A stretch of DNA of 64,000 bases from DATJLY01 sp035518375 (GCA_035518375.1 DATIXQ010000130.1:19286-83285); one strand, 5' to 3'; shown: positions 8,377 to 19,520, counted from the first letter of the stretch. Notes: generated by a model not told the origin, from the sequence alone. Made by a program: numbers and translations.

Positions 8377-9369
8377 ATGATGAAGCGAACCCTCGCGCTC
8401 TTGTGCGGCGCCGCGCTGGCATTGTGGCTGGGCGGCGGGACATCGCCAGCGCACGCGCTTGACCCGGTCAAGATCGTCATCCCGCGCGACAGCATCTTTG
8501 TCCTCAACTACAACGGCGCCAAGGATGCCGGCGTCTTTGCCAAGCATGGGATCGACGTCGATGTCGACCCGCGCCCGTTCGCAGGCTTCCTTGCCGGCCT
8601 ACCGAGCAAGGAATGCATGGTCTCGACCTACTCGGGCATCGACGCGATCGCGAAAATGAACGAGGGCGTCGATTGGGTGATCATCGGCGGCGGACTTACC
8701 GTCGTGAATCCAGTCATCGTCAAGAAGGACGCGCCTTATAAAACCGTGGCGGACCTGAAGGGCAAGACCTTCGGCACGTTCTCGACCGGGGCGGGCTCCT
8801 ACCAGGCTGCGCGCGCGGCAATGATGGACGGCTATGGCTTTGACGTCGACAAGGACACCAAGCTTCAGCAAATCGCGCCGCCGGCGCTTCTCAAATTCCT
8901 GGATAACGGGTCCGTCGACGCGATGCTGAACATCAGCTCGTTCAGCATTGCCGCGGAATCCCAGCCCGACAAATACCGGATTCTCTTCGACACCAACGAA
9001 TACTGGCGCAAGAAGACCGGCTATCCGGTGGTCTGGGCGGCACCGCTCGTCGCCTGGCGCAGTTGGGTGGACGAGAACCCGGACCGCGCCAAGCGCTTCG
9101 CCGAGGCGACCATGGACTCGTTCCGCTGGATCGCGGACCCGAAGAATTTCGACGAGGCAGTGAAGAAGTATGGCGAGCTTGCCGGCGTGACGAAGCCCGA
9201 GGAGATGACGACGTACAAGAAGCTGCTTGCCGAGAACCTGATGTTCCTGACGACCTGGGACAAGAAGTCCGTCGCCGCCGAGTGGCAGTTTCTCGACGTC
9301 GCCAAGAAGTTCGGCGTCATCAAGGCCGTGCCGGACGAGGCGAAACACGCGCTCCTGGTGCAGCCCTAG
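8377..9369 (+). CDS. NitT/TauT-family ABC transporter substrate-binding protein
   Basis: A 330-residue periplasmic binding protein of the NMT1/SsuA type. A signal peptide covers residues 1-27, ending PAHA before LDPVK. The mature part shows the family pattern VADLKGKTFGT and a C-terminal helix bundle. ATG 8377 has GGGAGGAAG immediately upstream (an adjacent ATG at 8380 is equally possible). It is the first gene of an importer (binding protein, permease, ATPase, permease) that runs straight into the urease operon, suggesting capture of a nitrogenous compound, but NMT1 proteins bind many substrates and none is proven. Confidence 0.85.
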   Translation: MMKRTLALLCGAALALWLGGGTSPAHALDPVKIVIPRDSIFVLNYNGAKDAGVFAKHGIDVDVDPRPFAGFLAGLPSKECMVSTYSGIDAIAKMNEGVDWVIIGGGLTVVNPVIVKKDAPYKTVADLKGKTFGTFSTGAGSYQAARAAMMDGYGFDVDKDTKLQQIAPPALLKFLDNGSVDAMLNISSFSIAAESQPDKYRILFDTNEYWRKKTGYPVVWAAPLVAWRSWVDENPDRAKRFAEATMDSFRWIADPKNFDEAVKKYGELAGVTKPEEMTTYKKLLAENLMFLTTWDKKSVAAEWQFLDVAKKFGVIKAVPDEAKHALLVQP

Positions 9370-9383
9370 CGATCCCTTCGCGA

Positions 9384-10154
9384 ATGGCCGCTGTCGGACG
9401 CATGAAAGCGATGGTGCCGGGCGCGGCCACGATCGTGCTCTGCCTCATCGCCTGGCAGGCGGTATCACACTTCTTCATACCGATCTTCTTCCCAGGCCCG
9501 ATCCTGCTCGCCCGGCGAATGGTCGAGATTTACAGTGACCCCGCGTCGTGGGACGTCGTTGCCGTGACGCTTGTGCGCATTGCCGAAGGCTTCGCTTTGT
9601 CGATGGTGCTCGGCATCGCGCTGGGCCTGGTCATGGGCCTGAAGCGCGACGTCGAAATCTTCCTCGACGCCTGGATCATGGTGCTCTTGACCTTTCCGGC
9701 GATCTGCTGGGCCTTTCTGTCGGTGCTGTGGTTCGGCCTTTCGAATGTCGCGCCGGTTCTGACGGTCTTCCTCATCGTGCTGCCCTTCGTCGTACTGAAC
9801 ATCTGGCAGGGGACGAAGGCGGTGGAGAAGAACCTGCTCGAAATGGGCCGGGTCTATAAGGCCGACCGCGCGCTCATGCTGCGCAAGGTATTGATGCCGC
9901 AACTGATGCCATATGTCTTTTCGTCGCTTCGCATCGCGCTGTCGCTGTCGTGGAGGATCGTCCTCGTCGGCGAGGCGTTCGGCGTCGGCTCCGGCGTCGG
10001 CCAGAAGCTCATGTTCTGGTTCCAGCAGACGCGCGTCGACATGATGCTCGCCTGGGGCATGAGCTTCATGATCGTGATGACGCTGGTCGATCTTTTCGTC
10101 TTCCGTCTCTGGGCGCGGCGAAGCTTCGCTTGGCGACGCCAGGCCGCGATCTGA
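9384..10154 (+). CDS. ABC transporter permease (NitT/TauT type) 1
   Basis: A 256-residue inner-membrane protein with about six transmembrane helices and the cytoplasmic coupling region (EMGRVYKADRALMLRKVLMPQLMPY) that contacts the ATPase. It starts 14 bases after the binding-protein gene and is followed 6 bases later by the ATPase gene. ATG 9384 is used; ATG 9402 is possible. It presumably pairs with the second permease at 10978, forming a heterodimer. Confidence 0.85.
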   Translation: MAAVGRMKAMVPGAATIVLCLIAWQAVSHFFIPIFFPGPILLARRMVEIYSDPASWDVVAVTLVRIAEGFALSMVLGIALGLVMGLKRDVEIFLDAWIMVLLTFPAICWAFLSVLWFGLSNVAPVLTVFLIVLPFVVLNIWQGTKAVEKNLLEMGRVYKADRALMLRKVLMPQLMPYVFSSLRIALSLSWRIVLVGEAFGVGSGVGQKLMFWFQQTRVDMMLAWGMSFMIVMTLVDLFVFRLWARRSFAWRRQAAI

Positions 10155-10160
10155 GGCTCC

Positions 10161-10976
10161 ATGGGCGACACCATTGTTCCGGGCACGGCAAGGACAAAGG
10201 CAAAGCCCGCGACGGCCGTGACCGTGTCGAACGTGACAAAGCGCTTTCCGGCGCCGGGCGGCGGCGATCCTTTTGTCGTGATGGACGACGTGAGCCTGAC
10301 CGTCGAGGAGGGCGAGTTCGCGACCATCGTCGGGCCGTCCGGCTGCGGCAAGTCGACACTGCTGAATATCATCGCCGGCCTCGAGACGTGCGACGCGGGG
10401 ACGGTGACTGTGGCGCCGGGCGCTGGCAAGGACGCGCGCCCGCGCATCGGCTACGTCTTCCAGAGTCCGCGGCTCCTCAACTGGCTCACCGTCGAGGACA
10501 ACATCCATTTCGTGCTCGAGGCGCAGAAAATACCGCGTGCGCGCTGGCGCGATCTCGTGAGCAGCCACCTCGAGATGGTCGGATTGGGCGGGCAGCAGCG
10601 CAACTATCCGCTCAACCTCTCGGGCGGCATGCAGCAACGCGTCGCAATCGCCCGCGCGCTCGCGATCGAGCCCGGCATTCTGCTGATGGACGAGCCGTTC
10701 AGCCATTTGGACGCCATCACGGCGCGCAAGATGCGCTTCGATCTGATGGAGATCCTGATGCGCGCGCGACCGACCATATTGTTCGTGACGCACGACCTCG
10801 CCGAGGCCGTGTTCCTCTCCGATCACATCTACATGATGACGACCAGGCCGGCCCGCATCTTCAAGCGCGTGGCGATTGACGTGCCGCGGCCGCGCAAGCC
10901 CGAAGATGGCGCGGTGTTCGATCTGGAGAAGACCTTGGTGCGCGAATTCTTCTCGGTCGTCGAGAACGGCGCCTAG
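10161..10976 (+). CDS. ABC transporter ATP-binding protein (NitT/TauT type)
   Basis: A 271-residue cytoplasmic ATPase. Walker A GPSGCGKST near residue 59, Q-loop VFQSPRLLNW, signature LSGGMQQR, Walker B ILLMDEP and H-loop VTHD are all present. It resembles SsuB/TauB/NrtD-type subunits. Located between the two permease genes with gaps of 6 and 1 bases, so a single transcript is near certain. Confidence 0.9.
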   Translation: MGDTIVPGTARTKAKPATAVTVSNVTKRFPAPGGGDPFVVMDDVSLTVEEGEFATIVGPSGCGKSTLLNIIAGLETCDAGTVTVAPGAGKDARPRIGYVFQSPRLLNWLTVEDNIHFVLEAQKIPRARWRDLVSSHLEMVGLGGQQRNYPLNLSGGMQQRVAIARALAIEPGILLMDEPFSHLDAITARKMRFDLMEILMRARPTILFVTHDLAEAVFLSDHIYMMTTRPARIFKRVAIDVPRPRKPEDGAVFDLEKTLVREFFSVVENGA

Positions 10977-10977
10977 C

Positions 10978-11760
10978 ATGAGCAGGCGCACGAAGGGATT
11001 TTTTCTGCGGACCGGCTCGATCGCGCTTCTCATCGCGCTGTGGTGGGTGGGCGCGCGCCTGATGCAGCAGCCCGATGTCCTTCCGGGCCCGGCGGTGATC
11101 GGCCGGACCATCGTCAGCGATTTCGTGACACGCGGGCCGCAAGGACATTTCGCGTATTTTCACGTCGGGATCACGCTCGCGCGCATCTTTGCCACCTTCA
11201 TCGCGGCGATGCTGCTCGGTATCGCGATCGGTCTCGCAATGGGGCTGAGCCGTCAGGTCGAGCGGTCGCTCATGGCGCTTATTCCCCTCCTGCTCACCGT
11301 GCCGTCGATCCTGATGGTGTTCGTCGCCATCATGTGGTTCGGCTACGACGAGGCCGGCGGTCTCGTCGCGGTCCTCGTGATCGTGACACCCTTCGTCGCG
11401 GCGAACATCTACGAAGGCGCCAAGGCGATGGACCCGCTGCTCGCCGAGATGGGCGTGGCATTCCGGGCGCAGCGTGCGCTTCTCATCCGGAAGGTCTATC
11501 TGCCGCAGCTGACGCCGTTTATTTTCTCGGCGTTCCGCTATGGCTTCGGCCAAACGTGGAAGATCGTGGCTCTTGCCGAGACGTTCGGCCTCAAGTTCGG
11601 CATCGGCTACATGTTCTCGTTCTGGTTCGAGCAGTTCGACATGGCACAGGTTCTCGCCTGGATCCTGATGTTTGTCGTGCTGATGCTGATCCTCGAGCAT
11701 GGCGTGTTCGCGCGGCTTGAAAGCCGCGCCTTCGCTTGGCGCGCACCGCTCGCCAACTGA
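10978..11760 (+). CDS. ABC transporter permease (NitT/TauT type) 2
   Basis: A 260-residue membrane protein with six predicted helices and the coupling motif EMGVAFRAQRALLIRKVYLPQL. It is clearly paralogous to permease 1. ATG 10978 begins 1 base after the ATPase stop; the upstream in-frame extension lies within the ATPase gene and is not used. ureD follows after 142 bases. Confidence 0.85.
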   Translation: MSRRTKGFFLRTGSIALLIALWWVGARLMQQPDVLPGPAVIGRTIVSDFVTRGPQGHFAYFHVGITLARIFATFIAAMLLGIAIGLAMGLSRQVERSLMALIPLLLTVPSILMVFVAIMWFGYDEAGGLVAVLVIVTPFVAANIYEGAKAMDPLLAEMGVAFRAQRALLIRKVYLPQLTPFIFSAFRYGFGQTWKIVALAETFGLKFGIGYMFSFWFEQFDMAQVLAWILMFVVLMLILEHGVFARLESRAFAWRAPLAN

Positions 11761-11902
11761 CGTCGCCTGCGCCGCATCGGGATGGTAATACTGCCGGCCG
11801 GGCGGTATTTTGGGTTCGCACGCGCCCTCGCCAACGATTTCGCAGTGATGGACCGTGGCGAGGTTGTGCCGGGCGGTTCCGCCGCCGCAATGAGCGAGCA
11901 CG

Positions 11903-12751
11903 ATGTCCGTCGCTACCTTATGGCATGAGGCGAAGCCCCCGGTGCGGCCGGCGCCGCCGCCGCATCAGCGCGCCGCAGGCCGACTTGGCCTCACTTTTGC
12001 TTGTTCTGGTGGCGTGAGCACTCTCGCCGATCTCGACCAGCATTCGCCTTGTCGCGCGCTCTTTCCGCGGCCGCCCGCGGCCGCGCCCCCGCTCGCGGTC
12101 CTCGTGAACACGGCGGGCGGGCTCGCGGGGGGCGACACCATCGCAGTCTCGGTCTCCGTCGCGGCCGATGCCTCCGCGACGGTCACGAGCCAGGCGGCGG
12201 AGAAGATCTATCGCTCGCTCGGACCCCATGCCCGCGTCGAGACCAGGCTCGATGTCGGCGAGCGCGCGTTCCTCGAGTGGCTGCCCCAGGAAACGATCCT
12301 GTTCGATGGCGCGTGCCTCGACCGCAGCGTGCGGGCCAACGTCGCCGCCGGCGGCCGGCTTCTGGCGTGCGAAATGCTGGTCTTCGGCCGCGTTGCGCGC
12401 GGTGAGACGCTCCGGCACGGCAAGCTGCGCGACGCGTGGCAAATCGAATCTTGCGGGCGGCTCGTCTGGATCGATCGGCTCGGGCTTGCCGGCGACATCG
12501 GCGGGCGGCTCGACGGTATCGGCTTCGGCGGCGCGCGCGCGCTCGCCACGGCGATTTACGTCGGCCCCGACGCCGCGGCGATGTTTCCCGAGGCGCGCCG
12601 CGTGGCCGATTCCGAAGCGGGCGGCGCCACACTCGTCAATGGCGTCCTCGTCGCGCGCTTCCTCCACTCCGAACCATCACGCGTGCGCAACGCTCTCGCG
12701 CAACTTCTCGCGCGACTGCGGCCTCTCGGCACGCTTCCATGGCTGCAGTGA
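11903..12751 (+). CDS. ureD: urease accessory protein UreD
   Basis: A 282-residue protein with the UreD/UreH pattern: HQRAAGRLGLTF, NTAGGLAGGD, TSQAAEKIYRS and PQETILFDGA. UreD forms the scaffold that binds apo-urease and receives nickel from UreG through UreF. First gene of ureDABCEFG; ureA follows 7 bases later. No signal peptide. Confidence 0.93.
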   Translation: MSVATLWHEAKPPVRPAPPPHQRAAGRLGLTFACSGGVSTLADLDQHSPCRALFPRPPAAAPPLAVLVNTAGGLAGGDTIAVSVSVAADASATVTSQAAEKIYRSLGPHARVETRLDVGERAFLEWLPQETILFDGACLDRSVRANVAAGGRLLACEMLVFGRVARGETLRHGKLRDAWQIESCGRLVWIDRLGLAGDIGGRLDGIGFGGARALATAIYVGPDAAAMFPEARRVADSEAGGATLVNGVLVARFLHSEPSRVRNALAQLLARLRPLGTLPWLQ

Positions 12752-12758
12752 GCCGACC

Positions 12759-13061
12759 ATGAACCTGACGCCGCGCGAAAAGGACAAGCTGCTCATCGCG
12801 ACCGCCGCAATGGTTGCGCGGCGACGGCTCGAGCGCGGCGTGAAGCTCAACTATCCCGAGGCGGTCGCCCTCATCACCGATTTCGTGGTCGAAGGAGCGC
12901 GCGACGGCCGCACCGTCGCCGAACTGATGCGCACCGGCGCGAGCGTGCTGACGCGCGCGCAGGTCATGGAGGGCGTCGCCGAGATGATCCACGAGGTGCA
13001 GGTCGAGGCGACATTTCCCGACGGCACCAAGCTCGTCACTGTCCACCAGCCGATCCGCTGA
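12759..13061 (+). CDS. ureA: urease gamma subunit
   Basis: A 100-residue structural subunit of urease with the standard MNLTPREKDKLLIATAAMVA start and the family's EGVAEMIHEVQVEATFPDGT segment; normal length. It assembles with UreB and UreC into the (alpha-beta-gamma)3 enzyme that hydrolyses urea to ammonia and carbamate. Separate gamma and beta genes are the usual proteobacterial layout. Confidence 0.97.
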   Translation: MNLTPREKDKLLIATAAMVARRRLERGVKLNYPEAVALITDFVVEGARDGRTVAELMRTGASVLTRAQVMEGVAEMIHEVQVEATFPDGTKLVTVHQPIR

Positions 13062-13071
13062 GGCGCGCCCC

Positions 13072-13383
13072 ATGATTCCTGGAGAGATCATTCCGGCCCC
13101 CAGCGAGATCGAGCTGAACGCCGCCCGCCCGACCCTGACGATTGAGGTCGCGAATAGCGGCGACCGCCCGATCCAGGTCGGATCGCATTACCATTTCTTC
13201 GAGACCAATCCGGCGCTCATCTTCGATCGCGCGAAGACGCGCGGCTGGCGGCTCGATATTCCGGCCGGCACCGCGATCCGCTTCGAGCCAGGAATGGCTC
13301 GCTCGGTGCGGCTCGTTCCTTTCGCCGGCGCCCGCGTGGTGCATGGGTTTCGCGGCGCCGTCGCCGGACCGCTCGGGAGCTGA
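13072..13383 (+). CDS. ureB: urease beta subunit
   Basis: A 103-residue structural subunit beginning MIPGEIIP, with the hallmark VGSHYHFFETN and RLDIPAGTAIRFEPG segments. Normal length. It lies 10 bases after ureA and 3 bases before ureC. Confidence 0.97.
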   Translation: MIPGEIIPAPSEIELNAARPTLTIEVANSGDRPIQVGSHYHFFETNPALIFDRAKTRGWRLDIPAGTAIRFEPGMARSVRLVPFAGARVVHGFRGAVAGPLGS

Positions 13384-13386
13384 GAC

Positions 13387-15099
<1,713 letters not shown>

Positions 15100-15103
15100 C
15101 GCC

Positions 15104-15547
15104 ATGAAGCGCGCCGTCAGGGTCGAACCAAGCGGACACTGGCCGCGCGAGGCGGCGCAAGGCGCCGTGACGCTTGGCCACGAGGCGCGCCACCGGCGGC
15201 GGACCCGGCTTGCGACCGATGCCGGCGAGTGGTTCCTGCTCGATCTTCCGCACGCGGTTGCGATGGGCGACGGCGACGGTCTCGCGCTCGAGGACGGAGG
15301 CTGGATCGAGGTCCGCGCGAAGCCTGAGCCGCTTATCGAAGTGACGGGGCCGCCGGCGCTCTTGTGCCGCGTCGCCTGGCACATCGGCAACCGGCACGTT
15401 CCGGCGGCGATCCAGCCCGATCGCATCCTGATCGAGGATGATCCCGTGTTGGCGGATATGCTGCGCGCACAAGGCGCGAGCCTGCGCCGCGTTTGCGAGC
15501 CCTTCACCCCGGAGCCCGGCGCCTACCATGTCGAGCACGATCACTGA
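15104..15547 (+). CDS. ureE: urease accessory protein UreE (nickel metallochaperone)
   Basis: A 147-residue UreE. The C-terminal peptide-binding domain has the conserved WHIGNRHxPAAI motif that supplies the dimer-interface nickel-binding His. The C-terminal tail is short (YHVEHDH) rather than the long His-rich tail of some homologues. The last 20 bases overlap the start of ureF. Confidence 0.93.
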   Translation: MKRAVRVEPSGHWPREAAQGAVTLGHEARHRRRTRLATDAGEWFLLDLPHAVAMGDGDGLALEDGGWIEVRAKPEPLIEVTGPPALLCRVAWHIGNRHVPAAIQPDRILIEDDPVLADMLRAQGASLRRVCEPFTPEPGAYHVEHDH

Positions 15548-16217
15548 CGCCGCCTTCTACCGGCTTCTGACGTGGCTCTCCCCGGCCTATCCGCTGGGCG
15601 CCTTCAGCTTCAGTCACGGCATCGAATACGCGGTCGAGGCCAGGCTCGTCGGCGACGGCGCGACCCTTGCGGCCTATGCCGCAACCACGCTCGAGGATGG
15701 CGCGGGCTTCGTCGATGCGGCTCTCCTTGCCGCCGCGTGGCGCGCCGCGCGCGATCCCGACCGGCTCGACATGCTGGGCGGCATTGCCGCTGCGTGGCGG
15801 GGAACAGCGGAATTTGCGCTGGAAAGCGAAACCCAGGGCCGCGCCTTCCTGGCGACGACGCGCGCTGCCTGGCCCCACCCCGAACTCGAGGCATTGGCCG
15901 GGCGCTGGGCCGGTCGAGCGCCGGCGCTTCCGGTCGCGCTCGGCGTGGCCTGCGCGCTTCATCAGATCGCGCTGCCGCTTGCCGTCTCAGGCTTCCTCCA
16001 CGCTTTCGCCGCCAACCTCGTATCGGCGGGCGTCAGGCTCATTCCGCTTGGCCAAACCGATGGCCAGCGTATCGTCGCTGCACTGGCACCGGCGGTCGGC
16101 CGCGCCGGCGAACGCGCGCTCGGGACGCCGCTCGACGCCGTCACCACGTGCGCCCCTCTCATCGACAGGTGCTCGATGCGTCACGAAACACAGTACACGA
16201 GGCTCTTCCGCTCATGA
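15528..16217 (+). CDS. ureF: urease accessory protein UreF
   Basis: A 229-residue helical protein with the UreF signature RLLTWLSPAYPLGAFSFSHG. It bridges UreD and UreG in the nickel-loading complex. I chose ATG 15528, which overlaps ureE by 20 bases; the longer upstream frame lies inside ureE. Its TGA overlaps the ureG ATG (ATGA), implying coupled translation. Confidence 0.93.
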   Translation: MSSTITDAAFYRLLTWLSPAYPLGAFSFSHGIEYAVEARLVGDGATLAAYAATTLEDGAGFVDAALLAAAWRAARDPDRLDMLGGIAAAWRGTAEFALESETQGRAFLATTRAAWPHPELEALAGRWAGRAPALPVALGVACALHQIALPLAVSGFLHAFAANLVSAGVRLIPLGQTDGQRIVAALAPAVGRAGERALGTPLDAVTTCAPLIDRCSMRHETQYTRLFRS

Positions 16218-16837
16218 CTAATCACGAGCACGGACCCTTGCGCGTCGGCATCGGCGGCCCGGTCGGTTCCGGCAAGACCGCGCTCGTCGATCGGCTCTGC
16301 AAACATATGCGCGGCCGGTGGGAGATCGGCGTCATCACCAACGACATCTACACGAAGGAAGATTCCGAGTTCCTGACCCGCGCGGGCGCGCTCGCGCCCG
16401 AGCGCATCGTCGGCGTCGAGACGGGCGGTTGCCCGCACACCGCAATTCGCGAGGACGCGTCGATCAACCTCGCCGCCGTTGAGGATCTCTGCGGGCGCTT
16501 CCCGCGGCTCGATCTGCTGTTCATCGAGTCGGGCGGCGACAATCTCGCGGCGACGTTCAGCCCGGAACTGGCCGACCTCACGCTCTATGTCATCGACGTA
16601 TCCGCGGGCGACAAGATCCCGCGAAAGGGCGGACCGGGGATCACGCGATCCGACCTCCTCATCATCAACAAAATCGACCTGGCGCCTCTCGTTGGCGCGA
16701 GCCTCGACGTCATGGAACGCGACGCGCGACGCATGCGCGGCGAGCGCCCGTTCCTGTTCACGAATCTCAAGGAGAACCACGGCGTCGATGAAATCGCGCG
16801 GTTCATCGTCGCGAGCGGTGGTTTGACGGCGGCCTGA
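16214..16837 (+). CDS. ureG: urease accessory GTPase UreG
   Basis: A 207-residue SIMIBI-class GTPase. P-loop GPVGSGKT at residues 15-22, the nickel-binding GGCPH motif, SGGDNLAATF and the NKIDL guanine-specificity motif are all present. It delivers nickel to urease in a GTP-dependent step. Last gene of the operon; it is convergent with the porin gene after 22 bases. Confidence 0.96.
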   Translation: MTNHEHGPLRVGIGGPVGSGKTALVDRLCKHMRGRWEIGVITNDIYTKEDSEFLTRAGALAPERIVGVETGGCPHTAIREDASINLAAVEDLCGRFPRLDLLFIESGGDNLAATFSPELADLTLYVIDVSAGDKIPRKGGPGITRSDLLIINKIDLAPLVGASLDVMERDARRMRGERPFLFTNLKENHGVDEIARFIVASGGLTAA

Positions 16838-16859
16838 CGGGAGCGTTGTCGCCGCCGCT

Positions 16860-18419
16860 CTAGAACGCCACCTGGGCCCGCATCGCGAGGGCGTCGAAAT
16901 TGGCGCCGGTTTCCTTGCCGCACGCGCCCGTGCAGGCAGCGCCGATGGTCGCGACGCTGCCGGTCTTTTTCACGGTCCCGTGCAGGTAGTCGAACATGAA
17001 GCGCATGTTCGGGTTGACGTACCAGTTTAGGCCGAGGGAATAGATTGTCTGTTGTCCGCCCTCGACGCTGTTCGTGGTGAGCGCCCCGCCCGAAGGCGCG
17101 GTCGCGATGAAATTGTCGTTGAGGTCGATATAGCTCACGCGGGCGGCGAGTTCGAAGGCGCCCCAGCCGCCGGTCTTGAGCGAGAACGGATGCGTGGGAT
17201 TGATGCCGGAGTAGGCGCCCGTCGCAGGGATGTAGGTGCGGTGCTCGCCGGTCAAGGTAACGCTGCCTTCGAGATAGCCGCCCCAGAATTCGTCGTTCGG
17301 CAATCCCACGCGATCAACCTGATAATTATAGCCCTCGCTCTGAAAGAAAAGATTGTCGTACCCGCCGGCCGCCTCGAGACCATAGACGGAACCGCCATGC
17401 ACCGGGCCAAACCCGCTCGCCGTGCCGAATGGAGCGGAAATGAGCGAGGTCGGATCGATGCGCAGCTCGGGACGGTCGGACAAGGTGAACGTCTCCGCGC
17501 CGCCGACGACGGACACTTGCGGCTTGAACATGTGCTCGATATCGGCGCCGAAATGGAGCGAATAATCCGGCGCGGAGAGAACCTGATAAGTCAGGCGCCC
17601 GAATACCGAGAGCGGCTCACCCGAATTGTGCGCGGCGCCCGATGTCGGGCCGGTGGCGTAAATTCCGGCCCAATAGCGGCTGTCATTGGAGCGTACGCCG
17701 ACGGCCGAGCGGTTGTCGCCGGAGCCGAACTCGGTTGCGATCACCTCGGGCGACGCGCGCTCCATGAACATGATGTCGTTGGAGCTGGTCGCCTCGTCGA
17801 GGGTGAAGGGCGTGTCCTGGTAACCGAGGTCGAACGCCAACGGGAAAGGCCCGTGATAAAGGCCATTGTAGGTGAGGTAGGCGGCCTCGATGCCGGACGA
17901 GCTGAATCCGCTGACGCCGGAGTTGAAGGAGTCCGACGATCCGCCGAAATCGTAGATGAAGGTGTAGTTCCAGTCGCCCGCGAACTTGCCGACGACGCCG
18001 AGCCGCGCGCGACGGGCATTGACGCCCGAATTGAGGTCCGCAGGCGTCGTTGAATGCGATGCCTGATGGTAGTTCACGTAACCGCCGGTATCGAGGTGGA
18101 GCCGTCCGGTCAGCGCGATCGAATAATTGCCATCGGCGCTTTCGATACCGAAGCGGTTGCCGGGAGTTTGCGTCACGTGCGGTCCAGGCGCGCTCGCGGC
18201 AGCGGGTGCGGATGCGGGCGGCGCAGCCGCGCGCTGCTGCTGCTGCGCCTGCGCGTTCACTTGGCTTTGCAGCGCCTGGAGCTGCCGCTGCATTTGCTGG
18301 ATCTGTTGTTGCAGCAGCTCGATCTGGGTGTTGAGCTGCGGCGTCTGGGCGTTGCCCACGCGCGCACCAAGCGCGAGCGCGGCAGCTGCGCCGGCCAGCA
18401 AGCGACTTTTCAGCCTCAT
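16860..18419 (-). CDS. OprP-family outer-membrane porin
   Basis: A 519-residue outer-membrane beta-barrel protein of the phosphate-selective porin O/P family. A signal peptide covers residues 1-24 (ends VGNA). A Gln-rich coiled coil (residues about 27-62) and an Ala/Pro linker lead to the barrel, which opens at NRFGIESADGNYSIALTGRL and ends in the aromatic C-terminus QVAF recognised by the BAM complex. ATG 18419 follows a GAGGGGAATT stretch. Substrate preference (phosphate or other anion) cannot be read from sequence. Confidence 0.85.
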   Translation of the reverse strand: MRLKSRLLAGAAAALALGARVGNAQTPQLNTQIELLQQQIQQMQRQLQALQSQVNAQAQQQQRAAAPPASAPAAASAPGPHVTQTPGNRFGIESADGNYSIALTGRLHLDTGGYVNYHQASHSTTPADLNSGVNARRARLGVVGKFAGDWNYTFIYDFGGSSDSFNSGVSGFSSSGIEAAYLTYNGLYHGPFPLAFDLGYQDTPFTLDEATSSNDIMFMERASPEVIATEFGSGDNRSAVGVRSNDSRYWAGIYATGPTSGAAHNSGEPLSVFGRLTYQVLSAPDYSLHFGADIEHMFKPQVSVVGGAETFTLSDRPELRIDPTSLISAPFGTASGFGPVHGGSVYGLEAAGGYDNLFFQSEGYNYQVDRVGLPNDEFWGGYLEGSVTLTGEHRTYIPATGAYSGINPTHPFSLKTGGWGAFELAARVSYIDLNDNFIATAPSGGALTTNSVEGGQQTIYSLGLNWYVNPNMRFMFDYLHGTVKKTGSVATIGAACTGACGKETGANFDALAMRAQVAF

Positions 18420-18601
18420 CGCCGAATTCCCCTCGTTGCGATCGCGCGCCGTAGCGAATGCTATGTGCGGCGCGTGACAGTCCGCTGGCAGCGGAGCGGC
18501 GGGAATTCGGCAATTGCGTTACGACGGCGAGACTCTGTGCTTTCGGGCGCTGTCCGTTCGGGGCTAGGTCGTGCTCGTTGCCCTGAGCGCGCGGTTGAAC
18601 T

Positions 18602-18950
18602 TTATCCGCCGCTGTCGCGCAACTGGGGTGCGCCCGGAAGCGCCACACCCCACTGCCGACTAAGCCATTTATCGTCCCCGTCGTAATAGCGTCCGGCACT
18701 TCGGCTGTTGCCGACCCCGAGGGAATGGCGCGCCCCTCGCCGGGCCCATTTCACAGGGTGCGGCCTTGATACGGCGATGATGTCTTTGGGGACGGGCGGC
18801 GCGCCCTGAGCCGCCTGCTCCTCGCGCGCAATTTGCTGCGGCGGCGGTGGAGTCTCGGCCGACACCGCGGACGGCTGGGGAGGAACCCCAACCGCGACGG
18901 TTTCGGCGAGCCTTGATTTAACCGACGCACCCGGTGGTAGAAAATGAGTT
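18602..18950 (-). other. out-of-frame 3' extension of the 19491 membrane-protein gene
   Basis: Read in the frame +1 to the preceding ORF, this stretch gives a plausible protein tail: a Pro-rich linker (VPPQPSAVSAETPPPPQQIA), then VKWARRGARHSLGVGNSRSA and a final segment with DDKWLSRQWGVALPG before a stop at 18602. Its composition is protein-like, unlike the Arg-rich alternative. It is either a genuine frameshift mutation or a base-call/assembly error. Confidence 0.5.
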
Positions 18951-19491
18951 CTGCGATCACCGCCGCGACGGCGGTTATCGTCAACGGCCAGTACCTGTCG
19001 AATCCGCTGCGCCGCGGCGGAGGCGGCTCGTCCAAGTCTTCTTCGCAAACCGGCGCGGCGGAACGAAGCGGCGCCATCGGCACGTCCTCGGCCGACATCA
19101 GAAGCCCAATTACCACCTCCTGCCAGTGCGGATCGACTGCGTCGAGAGGCGCCACGTTGGTGAAAGCCGCCGCAAGCAGGTTCGCGATGTGGTCGATCTC
19201 GCCCGCCACAACCGTAACCGCGACGATCGGCGGCTCGCCGATCCCCGCCTGCATCGTGAGCGCGCGTAGCGCATTTATTGCGGCGTCGAGGTCGGCTGGC
19301 GTGAGATCGACCAGCGCCACGCCGATGTCGCGGTGCAGCAATACGAATGGGACATAAGGGCCGTACGTGCCGCCGATCCGACGTTCCACAAGAATGGTCC
19401 AATCCGCCGGCAGCCTGGCAAGCATTGCCTCGAGTTGAGACTCAGCAGAATCATTCGGCGGGGCGATCGTCGCGGGAAGGAGGACGGCCAT
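18751..19491 (-). CDS. hypothetical single-pass membrane protein, 3' part probably frameshifted
   Basis: A 246-codon ORF. Residues 1-160 look like a soluble alpha/beta domain of unknown family; residues about 168-187 (YWPLTITAVAAVIAELIFYH) are a transmembrane helix. Beyond that this frame becomes an Arg/Ser-rich sequence typical of an out-of-frame reading, while the +1 frame continues as a normal Pro-rich linker and C-terminal segment to 18602. The real product is therefore probably encoded by 18602-19491 with one indel near 18900-18950. It begins 30 bases after the Rieske ferredoxin gene on the same strand. Confidence 0.5.
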   Translation of the reverse strand: MAVLLPATIAPPNDSAESQLEAMLARLPADWTILVERRIGGTYGPYVPFVLLHRDIGVALVDLTPADLDAAINALRALTMQAGIGEPPIVAVTVVAGEIDHIANLLAAAFTNVAPLDAVDPHWQEVVIGLLMSAEDVPMAPLRSAAPVCEEDLDEPPPPRRSGFDRYWPLTITAVAAVIAELIFYHRVRRLNQGSPKPSRLGFLPSRPRCRPRLHRRRSKLRARSRRLRARRPSPKTSSPYQGRTL

Positions 19492-19520
19492 ATGGCCCTA
19501 ACAGCCCGCGGCCACTTTCC

